A stretch of DNA of 64,000 bases from contig MPNL01000007.1 in assembly GCA_002239005.1 (NCBI GenBank), forward strand, positions 1 to 64,000. The letters are read 5' to 3'. How positions within the stretch are numbered: position 1 is the stretch's first letter; each line of letters opens with the position of its first letter. Of this stretch, positions 44,932 through 53,537 are shown piece after piece. The notes beneath the pieces are model-generated. The model saw only the letters and a list, made by a program, of their open reading frames with translations, had not been told where the DNA came from and searched no databases. The position numbers and the translations under genes are program-made. Source of the stretch: Truepera sp. bin119 (GTDB lineage: Bacteria; Deinococcota; Deinococci; Deinococcales; Trueperaceae).

Positions 44932-45525
44932 TCACGCTATGTCCTCCGCAAGGTTTATGGCATCACCCCGCACCACTAGAGGATACGCATGCAAGACGCG
45001 GTAATCGTCGCCATCTACACTTACGCGGACACCATAGGCTCGCATCCGCTCAATCTCGCTGTCGAAGTCTCCGTACCCCGGGCCGCGTTCCCGTCCCCAA
45101 AAGGCCGTAGCTGATTTCAGGTCGATTAAGCGCACCACCTTAGCCGTGAAGCCTAGAGCGATGGGGGTAGCGACCTTCCCCTCACGCGACGCCTCCAGCA
45201 CCGCCGGAATTGGGGAGCCGAACAGTTGGGCAGCCGCGATCGGGGTTAGAACGTCCATCGGTTCTTCCACCCCAGTATCCTCTAGGCCGTCCGTCCAGAA
45301 CGTGTCCATCTCCTCGGTCAGGCCGTGCGGATCGAGGATCTGGTCGCACAGCGCCTGACTCCAGTTGTGATATTCCCTCACACTCTTAAAGGTGACTCCT
45401 CGATGGACGGTCCCATCAATGAGGATGTCGACCTGACTAAGTCGCCCGCGCCGTACAGCCATACTAATGGCGGGCTGCGTCATGCCGCAGAGTCGCGCGA
45501 CTTTCTTCCTGCTCAAGACCAGCAC
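44932..45525 (-). CDS. Helix-turn-helix protein, unknown function
   Basis: 197 residues from the GTG at 45525, chosen because GAGGT lies about ten bases upstream and a good promoter stands just beyond; an upstream TTG at 45591 lies inside that promoter. LSRKKVARLCGMTQPAISMAVRRGRL is a clear helix-turn-helix, followed by a short domain (VDILIDGTVHRGVTFKSVREYHNW) and a region that resembles a repeated, degenerate form of the same helical unit (DVLTPIAAAQLFGSPIPAVLEASREGK). A regulator of itself and the downstream NYN gene is plausible; it could also be a defence accessory factor. Confidence 0.7.
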   Translation of the reverse strand: MLVLSRKKVARLCGMTQPAISMAVRRGRLSQVDILIDGTVHRGVTFKSVREYHNWSQALCDQILDPHGLTEEMDTFWTDGLEDTGVEEPMDVLTPIAAAQLFGSPIPAVLEASREGKVATPIALGFTAKVVRLIDLKSATAFWGRERGPGYGDFDSEIERMRAYGVRVSVDGDDYRVLHAYPLVVRGDAINLAEDIA

Positions 45526-45559
45526 CTTCGTTACCTCCCGTGCATCAGCATCTAAGGAA

Positions 45560-45588
45560 ATTTTAACATAGGAAAATAACTTATGCAA
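45560..45588 (-). promoter_or_regulatory. Promoter of the HTH-NYN genes
   Basis: Minus strand: -35 TTGCAT (45583-45588), 17-bp spacer, -10 TAAAAT (45560-45565). It lies in an A+T-rich patch that stands out from the GC-rich surroundings. Just beyond it, TTGTT-GACTT-AACAA (45635-45649) is a small inverted repeat that could serve as an operator. Confidence 0.6.
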
Positions 45589-45712
45589 CAAACTAATAAG
45601 ATGCTACAAAAACATATATCAACCCAACAACCACTTGTTGACTTAACAACACGGCCACTGCTAGCATTCGCTTATCCCCACCGCGTATTCCCCTTCGTGG
45701 GTTTCGCGGCCC

Positions 45713-45742
45713 CCCTCGGGTTACGATCCGAGGGATTTTTTT
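45713..45742 (+). terminator. Rho-independent terminator without an obvious gene
   Basis: CCCTCGG-GTTACGAT-CCGAGGG followed by A and seven T residues on the plus strand. It is the best intrinsic terminator in the window, yet no plus-strand gene lies before it. It may have ended a gene that is now decayed or an antisense or small RNA. Confidence 0.75.
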
Positions 45743-45903
45743 GACGACGAACCTGGCAACGCCCCGAGCCGCCGATCCTCGACCGCGATGAGGACCGAGG
45801 GCAGAGAGTCAGTAAGAGAGGGTGTATCGGAGTTGGGCGGGAGGTGTGACATGGGAAGACCAGTATCGTTCGTTGTCATCTCCTTGATCGGGTTGTAGCG
45901 TGA

Positions 45904-46083
45904 GAGTCTGTTCCATAAATTGAGTAGCCGCCTCAGGTGCAGTACTTCACCTACCAGATTTGGGGCTCGGGGGGTCTCATTGACGCGCTGGAACTCTCGG
46001 AGGTGATATTCCAAGTGGTTTCACCCACCAGGGAGGGCCACATGTTTTGGAAAAGGACCACTTGCGATTTATGGAACAGACTC
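45904..46083. mobile_element. 180-bp element with 17-bp perfect inverted ends (MITE-like)
   Basis: GAGTCTGTTCCATAAAT at 45904-45920 is the exact reverse complement of ATTTATGGAACAGACTC at 46067-46083. The interior of 146 bp codes for nothing recognisable. One more end, with one mismatch, is at 858-874. The ends look like those of a transposon; the nearby IS256 scrap is a possible source, but I see no target-site duplication. Confidence 0.6.
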
Positions 46084-46249
46084 TGAAGATCTGCCCCCAC
46101 TGGATGAGGGGGAGATGGGTGTCCGATCGTTAGCGAGGTGCTGGGAGACTGCCCCTTTCATCAGGGTCGTTCCAGGCTGGCTCCGGTCGTATTCACCTGT
46201 GGCATCGATTTGCGGTCTGACCGCGTGGGTCTTTGGCTTTCGGTCCGAC

Positions 46250-49200
46250 CTACTCTTTCTCGAATCCCTGACTCGTGAACTTCAGTGTCCGGCTGTTCTC
46301 CGTAACCGTGCGAACGACCTGGTCCGGTGCACCTGAGGGTACCTCGGCTTCGATCTCGAGCGTCACCGTGACCTTGGCATCGATCAAGCCGGAAAGGTGT
46401 GAGATGACCTCGTCAGCAATCTGGCTCGCGTCGCGGCCTACGCGCGCTGAGTCGAGCGCGACGGTCCCATGAAATCGGGTAGGTTGCGTTACCGTCGGCG
46501 TGTCAGGTGCCTGCTCAGTGCCCGATCCTTCACCCGAAACCGGGCTGGTTCCTGCTACCGCAGGCTCGGTCGGCTTCGCACTCTCGGCATCGAGCTGTTG
46601 ACGCGCAACAGCTGGTTTGACGAGCAACCCCGGGGCGTCTACGTCCGGTAGTGAGACGATCTGTCCGCCACGCAAACCACGGTATCGCTTCGCCTCATCA
46701 TCAAAGCTGTCTGCGAACGCAAATGCTTCTTGCTCCCAGATTAGAAGCGCGACCCCGTCGCCGATCGCATTCAGCAGAACCGTCGGTTTGCTGATCCGGG
46801 GCAGATAGAGATACCGCGCGAAGTCCTCGACGATCTGTTTGATCGACACGTGGTCGCCGCGCCAGAGTGGCACGCGGTCTAGTTCGAGGCGCAGCCGGGT
46901 GGCAGCGAAGCCGGTAACCAGCAGTTCATCGCCTCTTAGCTTCTTGCTTGCTCTGCCAGCCAGTGAGTCCTGGCCCGACAGCCTCATGGTCTGCCACTCA
47001 ACCGAAGCGTCGGGACTGGCCTGAACCGGTACCAGGAGCCACTGGTAGGTCTCGGGGAGCCGGGCCGTAACCGCATTGGACGCCGCTTCCTTTTGGACCT
47101 CAGCCTGCCTGACCTGATGCGGCGAGAGGTCGAGTTGTTCGCGTTCGCCGAGTATCGATTCCCAGGCCAGGTAGCGTCGGATCGCCTCATCGAGGTCCTG
47201 CAGCCTCGTCTTGTCTGCAGCCAGAAACACGAGCGTGTTGCGATAGATCCTCGGCGCACTACCCCTCGATTCCAAGATGGCTTTCGCAGCGGTCTCGGCT
47301 GGGTTGCCCTGTTCTCTGCTGTAGGGTGTGTCGATCCCGAGTACCACGAGTCGCGCATCAAGATCGTCTGGAACATCCTGTCCAGACTGCGGTAGGGGGT
47401 GGACGCGACTAAAGTCACCTGCCTGACGAAGGTCGGATCGGAGCCGCAAGTCGAGTTCCTGCACCACCCTGTCGCGGTCCCGTTTCAACTGCTCGGCGCG
47501 GTCCTCCGCCAGCTTTGTGACGGTCGGCTGGGTAGAGTACCAGTAACGAGGACCATCCTGGTAAAGGTAGGTCGCCGCACCGGCTAAGCGCCTGAGTGCA
47601 TCGCCGAAGATCGCTGGAGACTCCCCCGGCATGGTACAGCCGAGCTTGACGCGGCGATCCTCGAGGCCTCGGTGGGCCGCCTCAGCAGTGGGTGCGGATC
47701 CGAGGTAGATCGTCCGCGCCACACGTCTGGAAGCGGTGAACTTACCGAGATTCGGGACCTCACCGTCGAGCCGCAGTGGGAGCGAGTTGGGTCCGTCTAC
47801 GTCCTTCTCAATAACCGGCACCCAGTTGTCGCTGAGATATCGGGTCAGTTCGAACTGTACGCGTCTATCGTCGATCGCAATGTTCGCGGGCAAGATCAGC
47901 GGGTTCCTGTCCCCTCTCTCCCACAGGCTGTGAATGACAGCTGCCATCAATCGCAGCACGCCCCGCGTTCGTTGGAACTTCACCAACGTCGACCAATCGG
48001 TGTAGAGCCGGTCAAAGATCTCAGGATGGATCGGATAGGCCGCCTTGATCCGCTTCTCGTAGTCAGCGTCCCGGCACTCCGGCGGAAACTCCAGATGCTG
48101 TGTCCGATAGAGTTCGGCGAAGGCCCGCGCAACCACATCCCGATCCTTGAATTGGCTAGGGTCTGAAAAAGGCTCGAAGAGCCGCCGCCGGACAATCTCG
48201 AAACCCTCCTCGGCGCTCGCCGGTCGCCAGGACGACTCGATACGCCCGATCACGTTCTGCAGCCGATCGAGTGCCTCGCGCCCGCGTTGCCCACCGACCT
48301 CGACATCATCGGCCTGGGTGTGAGGCGATCCGGCCGTATCCGAAGCTGGCAAGCTGATCACGAGCAGGCAGTTCTTGGCGAGCCTGGACGACTCCGTCAG
48401 CGCCTGGGCGAAACTGAACTGGGTCTCAAAACTTCCGGCGGGGAGGTCGCTCTGGTCATGTAGCTGGCGGGCGTAGGCGACCCACTCATCGATGAGGACC
48501 AGGCAGGGGCCATATTCATTAAAGAGCTCCCGCAGGGCGTCACCTGGATTCGTGGCCCTTTCGTCGTCGGCCGCGATCCGCGCGAACGCCCCCTTGCCAC
48601 CTAGTTGCCATGCCAGTTCGCCCCATAGCGTGCGAACGACCGTGCCATCCGGTTTGGTGACTGGGTTTCCCGGCGAGATCTTGTTTCCGACCAGCACTAC
48701 CCGGCGCGCTGTTGCGAGTTCCGTCGCTTCCGCCTCCTGCAGCACCGCATCGATACCGACCAGTTTTCCCGGTGCCGTCCCGGAGAAGAGATGGTATAGG
48801 GCAAGCATCGAGTGGGTCTTGCCGCCACCGAAGTTGGTCTGTAATTGAACGACGGGATCACCGCCTCTGTCTGCGAGGCGGCGGATTGCCCCGACCAACA
48901 GGCCCTTCAGGCTTTCTGTCAGGTAGGTGCGCCGAAAGAACTCGACCGGGTCCCGGTATTCGTCCGTTCCTTCACCCAAGTGCACCTGCCAGAGGTCAGC
49001 GGCGAACTCGGCCTGTTGGTAGCGCCCGCTCGCGACATCCTTGTGGGGTCTGACGATCTCCCGCCAGGGCTTCAGGCGGGTGGCCGCAGCGCTTTCTATC
49101 GTGGTGCCCGCCTGCTTGCGCCGCTCCCCGCGCACCTGTTCTTCGAAGCGCACCCGCAGCAACTCCATCTTGGACTTCTCCAGCTCTGCTGACTGCGGTG

Positions 49201-49573
49201 CCGATACGGCGGCGAGGAGCCGACCGACCGAGTCCAAGGCTCGATAGGCGTCATCGCTGGAGAAACTCTCCTGGTGCGCCCACTTGTTGCGGTGGCCGCG
49301 CAACTCGCTCACCAGACTCCGCTCGGCAGGTCCAAGAGTCTCGCGAAAGACCTCGTTCCAGGTCTCCCACATCAGCTTGAGCAGCCCGGCCGCGTCCCAT
49401 TCCAGGATAGGTTTGTTCGCTAACGCACGGTCTTCGGCGTAGTCACGCAACCTGTGGGCATCTAAGCGCCACGCTTCAACCGCACTCTTCACCTCTCGGG
49501 TTACGAACGGACCCAGGCCAGCTTTTAGTAGATCAAGGGCCTTGCCGACCCGTTCATGATTGCTAATCGCCAT
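46250..49573 (-). CDS. HEPN-DUF499 family AAA-type ATPase of a defence operon
   Basis: 1107 residues from the ATG at 49573; the frame runs on to 50170 but that part is the overlapping gene read out of frame. Residues 1-120 form a Swt1-like HEPN domain with RNKWAH at 95-100, the R-x4-H motif of HEPN ribonucleases. The ATPase follows: Walker A NFGGGKT (247-253), Walker B-like CLVLIDEWVAY, then the conserved DUF499 region with PIHPEIFDRLYTDWSTLVKFQRTRGVLRLMA. The C-terminal 150 residues hold a Pro/Ser/Thr-rich linker and a small domain (FHGTVALDSARVGRDASQIADEV). DUF499 (COG1483) ATPases recur beside DUF1156 methylases in predicted anti-phage loci. Last gene of the five-gene operon, 14 bp after the Schlafen-type gene. 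Confidence 0.88.
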   Translation of the reverse strand: MAISNHERVGKALDLLKAGLGPFVTREVKSAVEAWRLDAHRLRDYAEDRALANKPILEWDAAGLLKLMWETWNEVFRETLGPAERSLVSELRGHRNKWAHQESFSSDDAYRALDSVGRLLAAVSAPQSAELEKSKMELLRVRFEEQVRGERRKQAGTTIESAAATRLKPWREIVRPHKDVASGRYQQAEFAADLWQVHLGEGTDEYRDPVEFFRRTYLTESLKGLLVGAIRRLADRGGDPVVQLQTNFGGGKTHSMLALYHLFSGTAPGKLVGIDAVLQEAEATELATARRVVLVGNKISPGNPVTKPDGTVVRTLWGELAWQLGGKGAFARIAADDERATNPGDALRELFNEYGPCLVLIDEWVAYARQLHDQSDLPAGSFETQFSFAQALTESSRLAKNCLLVISLPASDTAGSPHTQADDVEVGGQRGREALDRLQNVIGRIESSWRPASAEEGFEIVRRRLFEPFSDPSQFKDRDVVARAFAELYRTQHLEFPPECRDADYEKRIKAAYPIHPEIFDRLYTDWSTLVKFQRTRGVLRLMAAVIHSLWERGDRNPLILPANIAIDDRRVQFELTRYLSDNWVPVIEKDVDGPNSLPLRLDGEVPNLGKFTASRRVARTIYLGSAPTAEAAHRGLEDRRVKLGCTMPGESPAIFGDALRRLAGAATYLYQDGPRYWYSTQPTVTKLAEDRAEQLKRDRDRVVQELDLRLRSDLRQAGDFSRVHPLPQSGQDVPDDLDARLVVLGIDTPYSREQGNPAETAAKAILESRGSAPRIYRNTLVFLAADKTRLQDLDEAIRRYLAWESILGEREQLDLSPHQVRQAEVQKEAASNAVTARLPETYQWLLVPVQASPDASVEWQTMRLSGQDSLAGRASKKLRGDELLVTGFAATRLRLELDRVPLWRGDHVSIKQIVEDFARYLYLPRISKPTVLLNAIGDGVALLIWEQEAFAFADSFDDEAKRYRGLRGGQIVSLPDVDAPGLLVKPAVARQQLDAESAKPTEPAVAGTSPVSGEGSGTEQAPDTPTVTQPTRFHGTVALDSARVGRDASQIADEVISHLSGLIDAKVTVTLEIEAEVPSGAPDQVVRTVTENSRTLKFTSQGFEKE

Positions 49574-49587
49574 CGGTCTGTGCTCTC

Positions 49588-50817
49588 TTACTTTGCTGCC
49601 CAGATCACGAGCCTCAGCTCGCTGTCGTCGATGAGACTGTACTCGGGCCATCGCCCTGACAGCTCGTGGCTCTCGTTCAGAATGATCGGTACTCCATCGC
49701 CTCTTCGGTCCATTATACGTGTCCGCCCGAGTTCCTCGCCCTCCCGAACCGGGAAACGCGCCAGCAGCGAAACGATCAGTTCGTTCCGACTGTACTGTCG
49801 CAGGTGCATGCTGTCCGGGGTGAGCGTATTCGCCAGGGCCCCGGGGACATAGAGCTCGAGGCGGTCCCGAAACATGTGGAAGCGAATCCTGGCGCCGGCC
49901 ATCGAGTAATCTCTGTGAGCGACCGCATTGACCAGTGCCTCGAACACCACCCGATCGCTGAATTGAGGACGCTCTGCCCGAGCCATCTTTTTCGTGGCTG
50001 CCACCCGCATGTTTCGGCGTGCGAAGTGCAGTGCCTCGAAGATCTGCTGGTCCAGCGGCCCGACTATATCTCGCGCATCGCTCTGGTAGTTGATGTCCTG
50101 CCGCTCGCCGACGTAGCTCACTGCCTGAATTTGCGCGTGGGGCAGCCAGCGTTCCTGCTCCTGGGTGCATAGCAGCATACCGGCGACCGTGATCCGAGCC
50201 GCGCCATCTTGGTCGTCGGCGACGATCCGAAGTTTGCGCAGTATGTCCTCGGTCAGTGCACCGTCCTCCCGCAAAAATTGGCGAGTCAACCCACTATCTA
50301 GGTCTTCCGGTGAGGTCCCAGGCACCGGCGACTCGTCGAAGCGAATTACACGGCTCTGGCTGCGCTCTTGGAACAGCCGGGCTAGGACTTCCGGCGACAG
50401 TTCGCGCTTCGAACTGCCGATCCTGCGGAAATAGCCGCCTGGACTCTTGTGGACGAACAGGCTGCGGACAATTTCGACGCAGAGCACCGCAACGAGGCTG
50501 CCGTCGGCGCTGGGCAGTTCGACCTTGCGGATCACCGCGTCGAGCGGGGGCTTCACGGAGTCGTTGCAGATTTCTCGCACCCACGCCTCGACCGCGTCCA
50601 GCCTATCGACCGGGATGCCCAAGACTTCATGGCTCTTGTCTTCGACCCCCAGTACGACCGTCCCACCCCAACCGTTGGCCATGCCGGCCAACTCGTCGGC
50701 AAATTCGTTGCGCCTGGGCGCCGTGACATTGGAACCCGTTAGCAATACCCGCTTGAGTTCCAGCGTCGAGTCCTCGCCGAGGCGGATGCGCCGCGCTAAC
50801 TCGTCGCGCCCCATCAT
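49588..50817 (-). CDS. AlbA_2/Schlafen-type ATP-binding protein
   Basis: 409 residues. The N-terminal AlbA_2 (Schlafen-fold) domain reads LGEDSTLELKRVLLTG, then EFADELAGMANGWGGTVVLGVEDKSHEVLGI, with the usual ExK nuclease-like residues. The C-terminal part has EALVNAVAHRDYSMAGARIRFHMFRDRLELYVPGAL, an HATPase_4 (GHKL) signature. Solitary members are annotated as transcriptional regulators or putative helicases; relatives with Schlafen domains act as RNases. The ATG at 50817 overlaps the stop of the PHP-ATPase gene by four bases, so the two are coupled. Its presence inside a DUF499/DUF1156 operon is unusual and suggests a nucleic-acid cleaving or sensing role (inference). Confidence 0.88.
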   Translation of the reverse strand: MMGRDELARRIRLGEDSTLELKRVLLTGSNVTAPRRNEFADELAGMANGWGGTVVLGVEDKSHEVLGIPVDRLDAVEAWVREICNDSVKPPLDAVIRKVELPSADGSLVAVLCVEIVRSLFVHKSPGGYFRRIGSSKRELSPEVLARLFQERSQSRVIRFDESPVPGTSPEDLDSGLTRQFLREDGALTEDILRKLRIVADDQDGAARITVAGMLLCTQEQERWLPHAQIQAVSYVGERQDINYQSDARDIVGPLDQQIFEALHFARRNMRVAATKKMARAERPQFSDRVVFEALVNAVAHRDYSMAGARIRFHMFRDRLELYVPGALANTLTPDSMHLRQYSRNELIVSLLARFPVREGEELGRTRIMDRRGDGVPIILNESHELSGRWPEYSLIDDSELRLVIWAAK

Positions 50818-53537
50818 GTTTCCGGTCTCTGCGGGGGCATAATTCGCTGGTAGCGGTTCTCGAACGCTTCACGGCCACCCTCCATCACGCGACAGATTTC
50901 GTCTCGAACCTTTCGTTCCTGAAGGCCGCCCTGGCAGGCGATGTGACTCTGACCCGCGCTGGCTTTGAGCGAGAGCACGAGTTCGGCGTCGCCGTGGACC
51001 ACGATGTTGGGATTGTGGGTGACGACGATCACTTGACGTTTGGTCTTCGTTTCCCGCAGCTGGCTGACCAGCAGTTCGTAGATGAGGGTGTTGTCCAGGT
51101 CGTCCTCGGGCTGGTCCAGGATGATCGGCTCGGAACCGTAGCCCAGAACGAAGGCCAGGAGCGCAGCGGTCTGTTGCCCCGGCGATCCTTGGGTGAGAGG
51201 CCTCCAGTTACTGGCTGGACGATCTTTGAAACTGACTTTAACAGCGTCTTCCGGAAGATACAGAGCGAGACGGTCGATTCTCTCGGGCGGGACTTTTTTC
51301 AGGGCTGTCGTAAAGCGCTGGTCTTTCGCTGGCCAGGAATCCGACGCTCCTGACAGGAACTGGCGCATCTTTGCAACCATATCGTCAAGTTTCCCCCAGT
51401 TCCATGGCTGACCCTGTTCGGGCTGAATCCTCTGGGTGAGTGCTTGGCGGTCGCTCTCGAAGCGCTCGATGCCGAGAATCTCGATCAGGTCTTCCGCGAG
51501 ATGTTCGCAGTTCGCGTATTCGTCTATTTCAACGAGGATGCTCTCGTTCGAGGTCTCCTTCACAAAGCGCTGGCGTCTGCAGCTCAGTTCACGGCGTTGC
51601 TCGCGGTATTCGGCAAGCGTCCTAGCGGCCTCTTTGTCTAGTTCCTCCGCCCGCTCTCGATCTTGCTCTAGGGCCTCAATTTCTCGCTCGATTCTAGCCG
51701 CCTGTTCCACCAGGTCGTCGTACTCATTTGGATCGGAAATGCCTTCTTCGGCGAGTTGGGCGGATGCTTCCTCGAATTCGTGCTTGCTGGTGGCTACTGC
51801 CTCACCCCATTGGCAGGCATCCGCGCCTGTGCGAATTCCCTCGACATCTAGCTGCGCTCGCTCGACCCTCTGGCGCACATCCTGCTGAAGATCTTCGACT
51901 GTCCGCCTCAGCGCTTCGTGCGCACGCCTGAGATTCTCCCAGGCTGCTTCGTCCTCGACTGTGGTGCCGAGGTCGAGGTCGGCGACCGAAAGCTCTTCCG
52001 CGCTGTGTCCCACCGACTCCACCGCTTGTAACGCCTCCTCCAGAATCACTTCCCAGGTGTCGTTCTGCCGACGCCGCTTCCGATACTCGTTCAAGACCAG
52101 CGCTTGTCCTTGCTCGAGAACTTTTAGCTTATGCCGACTGTCCACGAGTAACGCTTTGCGGGCTGGCAGCTCACCTGCCTGCTTGGACGCTGCGCGAGCC
52201 TGGGCGCATAGAGACAGGTAGCTGGACTCTAACTTCCTGATATTGTGATTCTGTTCTGCACCACGGACGGTCTCGCTATCGTCGATGACCGCGAGCAGAG
52301 CGTTCGGATCCTGAGCGAGAGCGAAGAGTTGTTTCTGGCTGTAGATGCGGACTGGGAAACGCTCGCGGATATCCCCCTCTTCGGGGATTTGTTCGTCTCC
52401 ATCGAGGTGGGCGATCGAGGGGGCCGTTGCGTTTTGACTCCAAGAGAGAACGAAGCGCTCACCGTCCTTGCGGTACACCACTTCGATGAGCGTCTCATTC
52501 GTCAGCAGTCCCTCCTCCTGGCGCGATGAGGGAACGCGCATGCGGCGATCGAAAAGACTTCGCAGCGAGCCTTCTTCGCTGCGGTCGCTGCCGTCGAGTT
52601 CCGCTTCCCGGCGGAGCGTCTTGCGGCAGAAGTCGATAAGCGTGGATTTACCGGTTCCCCGTCCGCCGATGATCGCATTCAGCCAGGGGTTGAACGCAAT
52701 CTTGGTCGGGGACGGTCGGCCGATGAATTTGCCCTTGTGAACGGTTATGCTCTCAAGAGCCAGGGCGGCGTGGGCATTCGGATTACCCGGCTCTTCCCGA
52801 ATGGTCGGTTTGAGGGAGGCGGTGCCATCCAGCAGCGCTAGGCGCAGACCCTCTAGGTTCGGGCGCGTCATCTTCACCCAAGTAAAACGCCGCCCTAACT
52901 CGTCGAAGTCGTGCCCGTCAGAGCACCATACCTGCGAGATTCTGCGGCCAATCTCGCGTCGGGATCCATCAAGCCAGCTTTCGTCGATTTCCCTGTCTGG
53001 ATTGACCTCGACCGCAGTCAGGTTCCGATGTCGCAACTCCGCGATTAGCTGCTGGCCGTCATGCTGGAGCAGTCCGTTGGGTCCGTTGACATGGGCACCA
53101 ACGATCAGTGCGTCGTCCCCGCACTCCTCCAGAATATGCTCGACACTAAGCGAGGACCGGGCAGCCTGCTGACCGCGTTGATTGACGGGAATATTCACTT
53201 TGGTGAGCAGCTCTTCAACGTGCTGCCGCGTGCAAGCCGGATCCATCAGTAAGAGCAGGTGAACGCTGTCGCTGGTAGTGAGTTCGACGCCGGGGAAGAG
53301 AACGAGGGGGTCCTTCATGCCTTGGGTGGCCCGCTGCAGTTCGGAGATACCTGCAGCCGTATCGTGATCAGTGACCGCCGTAGCATGGAGGCCCGAGGTA
53401 TGGGCAGCGCCAATCCACTTCTCCCATTTTTGAGCGTCCCGACCCTCCTGGGTCGCGAAGTCGGACGACGCTGGGGAGTGCGTGTGGAGGTCTACGCGCC
53501 ACCAGCGCGAGCCCGGCCATTCCCACTCTGCACTCAT
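50814..53537 (-). CDS. PHP domain plus SMC-like ATPase (TrlF family)
   Basis: 907 residues. PHP phosphoesterase domain at about 14-240: VDLHTHS (His18, His20), VTDHDT (57-60), GVELTT, GAHVNG and CSDGHDF (Asp207, His209), so the metal site appears complete. Then a P-loop, GGRGTGKST (291-299), a long coiled coil (about 430-710) and the SMC/RecN-like end with QTAALLAFVLG, the Walker B IILDQPEDDLDN and VVTHNPNIV. This is the TrlF-type architecture, related to OLD/RecF-like nuclease ATPases. Likely a DNA-end or DNA-structure sensor that drives the PHP nuclease; this is inference. It overlaps both neighbours by four bases. Confidence 0.88.
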   Translation of the reverse strand: MSAEWEWPGSRWWRVDLHTHSPASSDFATQEGRDAQKWEKWIGAAHTSGLHATAVTDHDTAAGISELQRATQGMKDPLVLFPGVELTTSDSVHLLLLMDPACTRQHVEELLTKVNIPVNQRGQQAARSSLSVEHILEECGDDALIVGAHVNGPNGLLQHDGQQLIAELRHRNLTAVEVNPDREIDESWLDGSRREIGRRISQVWCSDGHDFDELGRRFTWVKMTRPNLEGLRLALLDGTASLKPTIREEPGNPNAHAALALESITVHKGKFIGRPSPTKIAFNPWLNAIIGGRGTGKSTLIDFCRKTLRREAELDGSDRSEEGSLRSLFDRRMRVPSSRQEEGLLTNETLIEVVYRKDGERFVLSWSQNATAPSIAHLDGDEQIPEEGDIRERFPVRIYSQKQLFALAQDPNALLAVIDDSETVRGAEQNHNIRKLESSYLSLCAQARAASKQAGELPARKALLVDSRHKLKVLEQGQALVLNEYRKRRRQNDTWEVILEEALQAVESVGHSAEELSVADLDLGTTVEDEAAWENLRRAHEALRRTVEDLQQDVRQRVERAQLDVEGIRTGADACQWGEAVATSKHEFEEASAQLAEEGISDPNEYDDLVEQAARIEREIEALEQDRERAEELDKEAARTLAEYREQRRELSCRRQRFVKETSNESILVEIDEYANCEHLAEDLIEILGIERFESDRQALTQRIQPEQGQPWNWGKLDDMVAKMRQFLSGASDSWPAKDQRFTTALKKVPPERIDRLALYLPEDAVKVSFKDRPASNWRPLTQGSPGQQTAALLAFVLGYGSEPIILDQPEDDLDNTLIYELLVSQLRETKTKRQVIVVTHNPNIVVHGDAELVLSLKASAGQSHIACQGGLQERKVRDEICRVMEGGREAFENRYQRIMPPQRPET

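Noticed and set aside
45713-45734. T-arm-like sequence suggesting a tRNA or tRNA-derived attachment site
   Set aside because: The stem is 7 bp with an 8-nt loop and no acceptor, D or anticodon arms fit around it; the T-run makes it a terminator.
49574-50170. Longer start for the DUF499 protein (to 50170)
   Set aside because: The extra ~199 residues are the Schlafen-type gene read in another frame; the HEPN domain begins right after the ATG at 49573.
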